Positions 53,655 to 60,929 of a DNA stretch of 64,000 nt are shown here, one piece after another. The first letter of the stretch is position 1. Each line of letters opens with the position of its first letter. Below the pieces are notes generated by a model, which saw only the letters and a list, made by a program, of their open reading frames with translations, ran no database searches and was not told the DNA's origin. The DNA lies in NCBI RefSeq assembly GCF_008831505.1, contig NZ_CP044507.1, forward strand, positions 2,480,001-2,544,000, written 5' to 3'. This DNA comes from Chryseobacterium sp. GTDB taxonomy: Bacteria; Bacteroidota; Bacteroidia; Flavobacteriales; Weeksellaceae. Made by a program: the position numbers and the translations under genes.

Positions 53655-54283
53655 TTAATTTCAGCCTCAACAGAGTTTTTGCCGGGAAGGTTAGGGATTC
53701 GCGAAAGCGGATAAGCCAGCGCATCATCAAAATCATTCAGTGCATTAATCAGCTTGAAGTGTGAATATTCTCTCAGGTTATTGGGGGATATGTCAGCGGT
53801 TGTGATTTTTCCGGACTGAAGCAGTTCCTGACGCTGCACACCGTTCAGCAGAAAAGCGGACGGGGTGAACCACACGTTATCTTTCAGAAAAATCAGATTG
53901 GAAAAGGACGTATCGGTTATATAATTATCCTTTACGATGATGATTTCGGCTCCGTTCGCCCCGGCTTTCATCGCTTCAAATCCTTTACGGTCTTCAAACT
54001 TGAAAGGGTAATTAATTTCATCATTCACCACAAGCAGAAATCTGCTGATTTCGGAGCGTTCATACGGAATCAATTCAGTTCTGCACATGCTATCCAAACT
54101 GTATGAAATGCGGAATTTGTACAGGCCTTTTGATGGGACGGATATACTTTTCAAAATACTTTCAAGATCAATAAAGTTTTCTTTCCCAAAGCAGGCAAAA
54201 GTGTCATTTACCCTTTTTTGATGGTGTTTAAGCAGGAAGGCCTGGCCGTCTGACACCTTTATACTTTCAAGAAACCGGTACAT
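53651..54283 (-). CDS. pabC: Class IV aminotransferase, 4-amino-4-deoxychorismate lyase-like
   Basis: 210 aa PLP fold-type IV protein. The PLP Lys is probably in KGLYKFRISYS, the conserved ETSFSNLIF-like segment reads ITDTSFSNLIFLKDN, and GVQRQELLQ follows. It directly follows pabB with a 17-bp overlap, so it most likely releases p-aminobenzoate from aminodeoxychorismate for folate. It is shorter than the E. coli enzyme (269 aa), as in other Bacteroidetes. Confidence 0.82.
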   Translation of the reverse strand: MYRFLESIKVSDGQAFLLKHHQKRVNDTFACFGKENFIDLESILKSISVPSKGLYKFRISYSLDSMCRTELIPYERSEISRFLLVVNDEINYPFKFEDRKGFEAMKAGANGAEIIIVKDNYITDTSFSNLIFLKDNVWFTPSAFLLNGVQRQELLQSGKITTADISPNNLREYSHFKLINALNDFDDALAYPLSRIPNLPGKNSVEAEIN

Positions 54284-55241
54284 AAATCTTGTTTTTCATT
54301 TCCTCATATTCATCTTCCAATTGGCTTAGGTGGGTGATGCCACCACCGCTTTTAAAGTATATTTTATCCTCTTCCTTTTGCATAAACCGGATCATGACGC
54401 AGGAATCCAGATTGGCCCCGTCGAAGAAGCCACAGACACCTGTATAAAAGCCACGGTCATAGTTTTCGGCTTCAAGCAGAACTTCCAGCGTTTTTTTCTT
54501 GGGAGCACCCAATATGGATCCGGCAGGAAGCAGAGTTTTCAGGATGCTGCCCATTTTACCGATATATTCAGGCTTCAGCTTACCCGAAATCTCAGAACTC
54601 ATGGCAAAGAGATTTTTTTGTTTGGTTTTCAGAAAGTCAATCCGCTGAAATTCGTCCAGCTGCACTTCATCGGCCACCATGCTGAGGTCGTTACGGAGCA
54701 AATCTACAACGGTGTAATGCTCTGCCCTCTCCTTTGTATCGTTCTTCAGCGTTTCTGCCGCATTAGGAAGTGAAGCATCAATTGTTCCTTTCATTGGATG
54801 GGTGAAAATGCAGTCATCCTGGATTTCGATAAAGGTTTCGGGGGAAAAGAAGACGAATTGATCCCTGTATAAAACCTTATATTTTGCTTCGGAGAAACTG
54901 AAAATCTCACGTAAAGTGCGGTTTACCGTAATTTCAGTTTTGCGCGTATAATTCATCAGGTATGAATTCCCGATTTTCAGATGATGCTGTACAATATCAA
55001 AGCCCCGTTGGTACGCTGCAAGAGATTCGGGGAATGACTGCATATCCAGATCCGACTCTGCTTTTTCAGCCGGTCCGTAAGAGAATTTTGGGAAACGTAT
55101 TGATATACGGTCACCGGCCAATTCATCCACGGTAAAAACCTCAACAGTCTGCATTAAAAAATCGGTTATAAAAAAAAACGGAACACCCTGCCGGGAAAGC
55201 TTGTCCATTTTATCGAAATTAGGGTGAAAAGGCAGCATCAT
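54267..55241 (-). CDS. pabB: Aminodeoxychorismate synthase component I
   Basis: 324-aa chorismate-binding enzyme of folate synthesis. It has the family core FTHPMKGTID, HYTVVDLLRNDLS, LPAGSILGAPKKKTLEVL and FYTGVCGFFDG, then YFKSGGGITHLSQLEDEYEE. Compared with E. coli PabB it lacks most of the N-terminal domain, normal for this lineage. Two ATG codons in tandem, 55241 and 55238, are the likely starts; the frame opens at 55277. The minus-strand TACTTTTG at 55246-55253 is a -7 match immediately before it, with TTTG 23 bp further up. Confidence 0.9.
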   Translation of the reverse strand: MMLPFHPNFDKMDKLSRQGVPFFFITDFLMQTVEVFTVDELAGDRISIRFPKFSYGPAEKAESDLDMQSFPESLAAYQRGFDIVQHHLKIGNSYLMNYTRKTEITVNRTLREIFSFSEAKYKVLYRDQFVFFSPETFIEIQDDCIFTHPMKGTIDASLPNAAETLKNDTKERAEHYTVVDLLRNDLSMVADEVQLDEFQRIDFLKTKQKNLFAMSSEISGKLKPEYIGKMGSILKTLLPAGSILGAPKKKTLEVLLEAENYDRGFYTGVCGFFDGANLDSCVMIRFMQKEEDKIYFKSGGGITHLSQLEDEYEEMKNKIYVPVS

Positions 55242-55245
55242 AGGG

Positions 55246-55280
55246 CAAAAGTAATTTTTTTTACCCTTACTTTGCACAAA
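55246..55280 (-). promoter_or_regulatory. pabB promoter candidate
   Basis: Minus strand: TTTG (55277-55280), 23-bp spacer, TACTTTTG (55246-55253). The spacing is at the long end of the range, and the start site would fall nearly at the start codon, so a leaderless or near-leaderless mRNA is implied. Confidence 0.4.
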
Positions 55281-55292
55281 ACAGAAAAGTTC

Positions 55293-56018
55293 ATGCAGCA
55301 GAATTACCCCCAGAAAAGTGATATTTCCTATATATTAAAACAGGCCTTTTTTTACTGGAGCAAGACCCTTGGTTACCAGATCATGTACAGTTTGATTTAC
55401 CTCTCCGTACTCATTACTGTTTGGTTTCTTTTTGCAGAGCATTACGGCATTCTTAATGATTACTTAAAAACCGTCGAAATGGTAAATTCCGGATCTACCT
55501 ATGCGCAGGCTCAGGAAGTGCTGGTTTCAAATCCAAATTATATCACTTTTTCATGGATTACCATCGGTACGTTCATTTTCCTGTACCCCCTTAATTTGGG
55601 CCTGCTGAAAATGTACAGAAAAACAGACCTGGGAGAGAAGATAAATGTTCACGACCTCTTTGCCGGTTATATGGGAGTTAATTTCTTCATTTACATCAGC
55701 TATTATGTATTCTGGTTCATGGTTTTCCTATACATGGCGCCCACCGTTATCCTAGCCGGCTTGTGGATTGCGTTAACAGTTTTCACTGCGCCACTGATGT
55801 TTTTTATGAACAGGAAAATTTTCGAAACCTTCCGCTATAATATACGTGTCTGGCGAAACTTCTTTCCTGCTATGCTGGTAGGTCTTCTGGTGGCGGCTGT
55901 TTTTAAATATGCAGGCATGCTTACGATAATCGGACTGCCGTTCACAATGGCTTTCCCAACGGCAATGATTTACGCCCTTTATTCGTCTCTGTTTAAAGAG
56001 CATGAAGAAGTGCAGTAA
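55293..56018 (+). CDS. Predicted integral membrane protein
   Basis: 241 aa with about five hydrophobic helices after a soluble N-terminus (QQNYPQKSDISYILKQAFFY). Residues such as FPAMLVGLLVAAVFKYAGML near the end mirror the second gene downstream, which has a similar layout; the two may be distant paralogues. Some databases label such flavobacterial proteins beta-carotene 15,15'-monooxygenase, which has no support in the sequence. ATG 55293 chosen over the frame opening at 55224, which overlaps pabB. Confidence 0.6.
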   Translation: MQQNYPQKSDISYILKQAFFYWSKTLGYQIMYSLIYLSVLITVWFLFAEHYGILNDYLKTVEMVNSGSTYAQAQEVLVSNPNYITFSWITIGTFIFLYPLNLGLLKMYRKTDLGEKINVHDLFAGYMGVNFFIYISYYVFWFMVFLYMAPTVILAGLWIALTVFTAPLMFFMNRKIFETFRYNIRVWRNFFPAMLVGLLVAAVFKYAGMLTIIGLPFTMAFPTAMIYALYSSLFKEHEEVQ

Positions 56019-56059
56019 GAATGAGAAAAAAATGATATTTTAGATTTTTAAAAAAAACT

Positions 56060-56830
56060 ATGGAAAATTTCAGCGAATTTGATTTAAAGGGAACTGCTCC
56101 CCAGCGCAATTTCAGCGACATTATCGGTCACGCATTCAATAATTATATGAAAATTATTGGGTGGAGTATTTTGGTTACATTACTGACTTTTGTAGTAAGC
56201 ATCCTGATATCAAGCCTTACAGGACCGTTGGTGGGATATAACGCACTGGAATCACAGGCCGAGATGGAAGAACTGATGAAAGACGGCTCTTTTGCTGACG
56301 GCAGCATCGTTACGCGTATGTTTCAGATTCCGGGATACCTGGAAAGCATGCTTCTTTCCGGAGTCCTTGGTTTGCTTATGTACCCGGTATATGCCGGATA
56401 CGTGTATGCCATGCACCGTGCGAATACAGGCCAAACGGTTTCTTTGTCTGATTTTTTCATAGGATTCCGCCAGAACGCCTTACAGTATATTGTCTATGGG
56501 CTGATAATGGGAATCGCTGTTATGATAGGTTTTATGCTGTGTGTGCTGCCGGTATTTTTTATTATCCCCTTTTTTTTCCTGGGGATTCCCTTCATCCTCT
56601 TTGAAAATGCGAGCGGCATAGATGCGCTGAAGAAAAGTTTCAGTACTGGCGGCTCCAATTACGGTACCATGCTGGCAGTAAGTTTCATCTCAATAATCAT
56701 CACAATAGCAGGTATTATTTTGTGCGGTATCGGAATTCTGCTTACGGCACCATTTTTCTATGCAGCCATGTATTCTGCATACTGTGCCTACATCGGGGTT
56801 CCGCGGGAAATCCAAAACCCCTCCCATTAA
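56060..56830 (+). CDS. Predicted integral membrane protein, paralogue-like to the gene at 55293
   Basis: 256 aa. The N-terminus NFSDIIGHAFNNYMKIIGWS precedes about six hydrophobic segments, including PFFFLGIPFILFENASGIDA with KKSFSTGGSNYGTMLAVSFI. This pattern resembles DUF975-type or glycerophosphoryl diester phosphodiesterase membrane regions. Function unknown. It lies 41 bp after the first membrane protein and ends in a strong terminator. Confidence 0.6.
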   Translation: MENFSEFDLKGTAPQRNFSDIIGHAFNNYMKIIGWSILVTLLTFVVSILISSLTGPLVGYNALESQAEMEELMKDGSFADGSIVTRMFQIPGYLESMLLSGVLGLLMYPVYAGYVYAMHRANTGQTVSLSDFFIGFRQNALQYIVYGLIMGIAVMIGFMLCVLPVFFIIPFFFLGIPFILFENASGIDALKKSFSTGGSNYGTMLAVSFISIIITIAGIILCGIGILLTAPFFYAAMYSAYCAYIGVPREIQNPSH

Positions 56831-56856
56831 GCGCGACAACTAATAAAATTTATAAC

Positions 56857-56888
56857 AAGGGCGGCAGTAAACAACACTGCCGCCTTTT
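56857..56888. terminator. Intrinsic terminator
   Basis: GC-rich 9-bp stem, 56860-56868 with 56876-56884, extended by A-T pairs, and a TTTT tail on the plus strand. It closes the membrane protein pair before the AI-2E family gene. Confidence 0.8.
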
Positions 56889-56903
56889 AATACCCTTCCC
56901 CAA

Positions 56904-57989
56904 ATGCCTAACAAAAAGCATCAGATCAGTGGAGTAAAGATCAAGCAGGTTTTCCTGATCCTTATCATTACCGCGTTACTTGCACTTATAGTAAGCAATC
57001 TCACTCTCTTTATACCGTCGCTGCTGGGTGCTGTTACACTTTATATTGTGTGCAGGAGATTAAACTTCTATCTGCAGGAAGAAAAAGAATGGAAACCGGT
57101 ATGGTCTTCAATGCTGATCATCCTAATCTGCGTAGTTGTATTAGTGATACCGGTATACCTTATAGGTGACATGATCATTGAAAAACTTGGTGACTCCAAA
57201 GAGTACATGAAAAAATTTAATGTGTTTCTGGATAAAATTCACGATTACGTGTATTCCAGAACCAAATTTGATATTCTGAGCCGGGACAACCTCACTAAAG
57301 TGAAAGATTATGTGGGTCGGATTTCCACTTCGGCGGTTAGCAGCACTTTCAATACGCTATCCATAGTGCTTTCCATGTTTTTCATGCTGTATTTTATGCT
57401 GGAGAAACCAAGACTTTTTGAAAGACTGGTTGCTTCGGCAGCACCATTGAAGAAAGCCAACATTAATCTGATTGCCGAAAAGTTCAGGAAACTGGTTATA
57501 GCAAATGCAGTCGGAATTCCCGTAGTAGCTCTGGGACAGGGACTTGTAGCATTAATCGGGTACTATATATTTGATGCGCCCAGTCCTATGCTCTTATTTG
57601 CACTTACTGCCGTAACGTCGATGATCCCAATCGTGGGCGGTGCCATGGTATATGTTCCTGTAGGAATATTTATGGTGGCAGAAGGTGATACCACGGGTGG
57701 AATTGGTCTACTGATCTACTGTATGATCGTTGTAGGCTTAACTGATAATGTACTGCGTTTTACGCTCCTAAAGAGACTGGAGAACATCCACCCGCTGAAT
57801 ACCGTATTTGGTATCATTATGGGAATGAACCTTTTCGGGTTTATGGGTCTTATTTTCGGTCCTATTTTGGTTTCTATGACTGTTCTTCTTATTCAGGTGT
57901 ACCGGGATGAATTCTCCGACGAAGACACTCCTGAACTGGAACTTCCGGAACCAAAGGAAATTGAGAAAAAAATTGACTTAACCATTTAA
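56904..57989 (+). CDS. AI-2E family transporter (PerM/TqsA-like)
   Basis: 361 aa with about eight hydrophobic segments and a central soluble region. The family pattern is visible in FFMLYFMLEKPRLFERLV, LGQGLVALIGYYIFDAPSPM, VGGAMVYVPVGIFMVAEGDT and MGMNLFGFMGLIFGPILVSM. Members may export small molecules or act as sodium-proton antiporters; no signal for AI-2 itself exists here. It is 11 bp before the thioredoxin gene, so the two likely share an mRNA. Confidence 0.88.
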   Translation: MPNKKHQISGVKIKQVFLILIITALLALIVSNLTLFIPSLLGAVTLYIVCRRLNFYLQEEKEWKPVWSSMLIILICVVVLVIPVYLIGDMIIEKLGDSKEYMKKFNVFLDKIHDYVYSRTKFDILSRDNLTKVKDYVGRISTSAVSSTFNTLSIVLSMFFMLYFMLEKPRLFERLVASAAPLKKANINLIAEKFRKLVIANAVGIPVVALGQGLVALIGYYIFDAPSPMLLFALTAVTSMIPIVGGAMVYVPVGIFMVAEGDTTGGIGLLIYCMIVVGLTDNVLRFTLLKRLENIHPLNTVFGIIMGMNLFGFMGLIFGPILVSMTVLLIQVYRDEFSDEDTPELELPEPKEIEKKIDLTI

Positions 57990-57999
57990 TTTTAGAAAG

Positions 58000-58308
58000 A
58001 TGTCACAGAAATTTCAGGAATTAATCCAGTCTGAACGGCCGGTGCTTATAGACTTCTTCGCCACATGGTGCGGCCCCTGTAAGGTTCAGTCTTCTGTTCT
58101 GACCACAGTAAAGGACAATATTGGCGAGGCGGCCAGAATCATAAAAATTGATGTAGACCAATATCCCGCCATCGCCGCACAGTATGGAGTCCGGGGCGTT
58201 CCCACACTTGCGGTCTTTAAAAAAGGCGAACTTTTATGGAAAGAAAGCGGTGTTCATGATGTAAACACCCTAACCCAACTGCTTACGGGGTTTGCCTCAG
58301 ACAATTAA
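58000..58308 (+). CDS. Thioredoxin
   Basis: 102 aa, the minimal cytoplasmic thioredoxin fold with the active site W23-C24-G-P-C27 in FFATWCGPCKVQS and the cis-Pro in RGVPTLAVFKKGE. There is no signal peptide. It is a disulfide reductase for cytoplasmic targets. It could be one of several thioredoxins of the organism, so trxA is not assigned. It overlaps the convergent amidase gene by 4 bp. Confidence 0.93.
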   Translation: MSQKFQELIQSERPVLIDFFATWCGPCKVQSSVLTTVKDNIGEAARIIKIDVDQYPAIAAQYGVRGVPTLAVFKKGELLWKESGVHDVNTLTQLLTGFASDN

Positions 58309-59057
58309 TCTTCGATTGCAAAACGGTCCCCATCATCCAGAAAACGGAAATGACTGCGAAAGTCTTGCAGTTCGGTTAGATTAAATTCTGCCGAAATAAT
58401 ATTGCCGTCTTTTGTACTCAGTTCCGTTCCATCGGCGAAAAAGGCATGTGAGCTTTCGGTGTAAACGAGGTCATTACCATCCTTACCGATCCGGTTCAGA
58501 CCAAAAACACCGGCCAGGTTTTCGATGGCACGGGCTTTCAGGAGGTGCTGCCAAGCGGCAACCCTTTTCTCCGGCCAGTTGGCAACATATAGAGCCAGGT
58601 CATAATCACCTTTATTCCGCGAAAACACAGGGAATCTGAGGTCGTAACAAACCTGCAGCAATATGCGGAAACCATTGTAGTTCACCACTACCCGCTCCTT
58701 CCCGGCTGTGTACACTTTATCCTCGCCTGAAAAAGAAAAGAGGTGTCGTTTGTCATACTTTTCCCAGGAACCGTCGGGTTTCACAAAATACATCCTGTTG
58801 TAGAATTTCCCGCTGTCCTCCACAGAGACGCTTCCGCACACCGCTGCGTCTTTATCGCGGGCAAATTCCTGCATCCACTTTAAGGTCTCCCCGTTCCTGT
58901 CGGCGATTTCAGCCGGCTGCATGCAGAAACCTGTGGCAAACATTTCCGGCAGAAGATAAATATCGGCCACAACATCACTGAATTGCTCCGTAATTTTTGA
59001 GAAATTCTCTTCTTTATTCTTCCAGCTGATGTCCAGATTCAAACCTGATATTTTCAT
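58305..59057 (-). CDS. Nitrilase-family omega-amidase (YafV-like)
   Basis: 250 aa carbon-nitrogen hydrolase. The Glu-Lys-Cys triad is E38 (LLPEMFATG), K103 (YDKRHLFSF) and C137 (QVCYDLRFPVF). The PVFSRN and YVANWPEKR segments place it in the YafV/Nit2-like omega-amidase group that hydrolyses 2-oxoglutaramate or 2-oxosuccinamate, with methionine salvage as one link. It stands alone, divergent from rseP. Confidence 0.9.
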   Translation of the reverse strand: MKISGLNLDISWKNKEENFSKITEQFSDVVADIYLLPEMFATGFCMQPAEIADRNGETLKWMQEFARDKDAAVCGSVSVEDSGKFYNRMYFVKPDGSWEKYDKRHLFSFSGEDKVYTAGKERVVVNYNGFRILLQVCYDLRFPVFSRNKGDYDLALYVANWPEKRVAAWQHLLKARAIENLAGVFGLNRIGKDGNDLVYTESSHAFFADGTELSTKDGNIISAEFNLTELQDFRSHFRFLDDGDRFAIED

Positions 59058-59144
59058 AAATAATTCTTTTAGGAGATGAATTCTTCAGGCAAAAAAGCCT
59101 GATGGGTAAGATAGGGAGAATTTAAGCAATATCAAAAGTTTCGT

Positions 59145-59175
59145 TTTGGCATGCCTTTGATAATTAGTACCTTCG
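59145..59175 (+). promoter_or_regulatory. rseP promoter candidate
   Basis: TTTG (59145-59148), 19-bp spacer, TACCTTCG (59168-59175). It is one base off TAnnTTTG with perfect spacing, 20 bp before the rseP ATG. Confidence 0.55.
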
Positions 59176-59195
59176 CAAATTAATAAAAATTTTTA

Positions 59196-60695
59196 ATGGA
59201 ATTAACGATTCAGATCTTTCAGTTTATCCTCAGTATATCCATTCTGGTGCTCCTTCATGAACTTGGGCATTTCCTGCCCGCCAGATGGTTCCGCACCCGC
59301 GCAGAGAAATTTTTCCTGTTTTTCGATCCTTATTTTTCACTTTTCTCCATGAAGAAAATCAACGGACAGTGGAAATTCAAATTTATTTCCCAAAACCTGC
59401 CGGATACCGAAACTGTCCTTATAAACGGAGAAAGAAAGGAAGTTCCCATTAATATAGAGGCACTGCCGGACAGCGACTGGCGCAAACATCCGGAGAGCAC
59501 TAAGTACGGCATCGGCTGGCTGCCATTAGGCGGTTATGTGAAAATCGCGGGTATGGTGGACGAAAGTATGGATACGGAACAGCTGAAAAAGCCGGCTGAA
59601 CCTTATGAATTCCGAAGCAAGCCGGCCTGGCAGCGTCTGATTATCATGTTAGGCGGAGTTACCGTTAATTTCTTTCTGGCCTGGTTAATCTATTCCTGCC
59701 TGAGTTTCTTCAACGGTGAAACCTACCGTGACCTTAATAAATTTGAGAACGGTATCGGCGTCATGGGTTCCGGACAGAAAATGGGCTTCCGCAACGGCGA
59801 TAAGATCCTTAAAGTGGACGGTAAACCGGTCGACAGATATGAAACCGCATCGCTGAATATCCTATTCAGTAATGAAGTTACTGTAGAAAGGGACGGCAAG
59901 GAACATACTTTTACTGTAGATGAAGACGGTATTGCCGAGGTGATCCGTCAGCGCGAGGCCAAACTGTATCTTACACCAAGGTTTAAGACGGTTGTAGACT
60001 CACTGCTGCCCAACAGCGCCGCCATGAAAGCAGGACTTCAGAAGGGCGACCAGATCGTTTCCGTAAATGGTAAGAAGACTGAGTATTTTGATGAAATGTC
60101 ACAAGAACTCAGCAACAATAAAGGTAAACCAGTAAGTCTGGGCATTGTAAGAGCCAATACTCCTACCCAGGTAACTGCCAACGTAACAAAAGACGGGAAA
60201 TTAGGTTTCGCCTTTGATGCTAATGAGCTTCAGAAAGCCGATGAGCTTGTTAAGGTAACCCGGGAATACAGTTTCTTCGAAGCGATTCCCCGTGGTTTTA
60301 CCAGAACCATAGACGCACTGACGACACAGGTGAAGCAGTTCAGAATTATCTTTAATTCCAAAATTCAGGGTTATAAAAGTGTGGGCGGACCAATTGCCAT
60401 CGTAAAAATGATGCCTGTAGAAACTGATGCAGATGGTAGTTTCAGTATTAACTGGCCTGCATTCTGGAGTTTTACAGCTATGTTTTCTGTATGGCTGGCT
60501 TTCCTGAACCTGATCCCTATTCCGGGTCTGGATGGCGGACATGTAATGTTTACCCTATGGGAAATCATCACTGGGAAGCCTGTACCGCAGAAAGTGCTTG
60601 AAAATGCGCAGATGATAGGCGTGATTTTCCTGCTGGGACTGATGCTGCTCATCTTCGGCAACGACATCTTCAAAATTTTTACCGGTAAAATTTAA
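59196..60695 (+). CDS. rseP: Site-2 protease (RIP metalloprotease RseP)
   Basis: 499-aa intramembrane zinc protease that cleaves anti-sigma factors and remnant signal peptides. The zinc motif HELGH is at residues 21-25, and the second motif is NLIPIPGLDGGH near the C-terminus. A central periplasmic part holds PDZ-like domains (VMGSGQKMGFRNGDKILKVD and NSAAMKAGLQKGDQIVSVNG), two copies as in E. coli RseP. The GLPARWFRTR-like stretch after HELGH is normal. There is a sigma factor gene at 10854 but no anti-sigma partner in this window. Confidence 0.93.
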   Translation: MELTIQIFQFILSISILVLLHELGHFLPARWFRTRAEKFFLFFDPYFSLFSMKKINGQWKFKFISQNLPDTETVLINGERKEVPINIEALPDSDWRKHPESTKYGIGWLPLGGYVKIAGMVDESMDTEQLKKPAEPYEFRSKPAWQRLIIMLGGVTVNFFLAWLIYSCLSFFNGETYRDLNKFENGIGVMGSGQKMGFRNGDKILKVDGKPVDRYETASLNILFSNEVTVERDGKEHTFTVDEDGIAEVIRQREAKLYLTPRFKTVVDSLLPNSAAMKAGLQKGDQIVSVNGKKTEYFDEMSQELSNNKGKPVSLGIVRANTPTQVTANVTKDGKLGFAFDANELQKADELVKVTREYSFFEAIPRGFTRTIDALTTQVKQFRIIFNSKIQGYKSVGGPIAIVKMMPVETDADGSFSINWPAFWSFTAMFSVWLAFLNLIPIPGLDGGHVMFTLWEIITGKPVPQKVLENAQMIGVIFLLGLMLLIFGNDIFKIFTGKI

Positions 60696-60711
60696 TTTTT
60701 CGCCGAAAAAA

Positions 60712-60742
60712 TTTGCGGCAAATAAAAATAGTGCTATATTTG
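60712..60742 (+). promoter_or_regulatory. tRNA-Asn promoter
   Basis: TTTG (60712-60715), 19-bp spacer, TATATTTG (60735-60742): an exact match to the Bacteroidetes consensus. The expected start site is about 20 bp before the tRNA. Confidence 0.85.
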
Positions 60743-60768
60743 CACACGCTTACAGCAAAGAGCAACAC

Positions 60769-60842
60769 TCCTCTTTAGCTCAGTTGGTTAGAGCATCTGA
60801 CTGTTAATCAGAGGGTCGCTGGTTCGAGCCCAGCAAGAGGAG
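60769..60842 (+). tRNA. tRNA-Asn (GTT)
   Basis: 74-nt cloverleaf. The acceptor stem is 60769-60775 with 60835-60841, the D arm begins AGCTCAGTTGGTTAGAGC, the anticodon arm TCTGA-CTGTTAA-TCAGA gives anticodon GTT, and the T arm is CTGG-TTCGAGC-CCAG. The discriminator base is G, and no CCA end is encoded, so a CCA-adding enzyme must supply it. Confidence 0.97.
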
Positions 60843-60843
60843 C

Positions 60844-60876
60844 AAAACCATCAGAATTTTCTGATGGTTTTTTGTT
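60844..60876 (+). terminator. tRNA-Asn intrinsic terminator
   Basis: 11-bp stem, 60844-60854 with 60861-60871, with an AATTTT loop and a TTT-G-TTTTTT tail. It begins two bases after the discriminator base. Confidence 0.9.
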
Positions 60877-60929
60877 TTTTCAGCCTATTTCCTTTCCATT
60901 TCTTTAGCATAGTTATTGCAAAGAGTTCC

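Noticed and set aside
60769-60842. tRNA-Asn as an integration site for a genomic island
   Set aside because: No partial repeat of the tRNA 3' end and no integrase were seen in the adjacent sequence within the window.
60864-60929. 22-residue N-terminal extension of the DUF5686 frame
   Set aside because: Its ATG lies inside the tRNA-Asn terminator hairpin, so it would not be on the mRNA; ATG 60930 gives a normal signal peptide.
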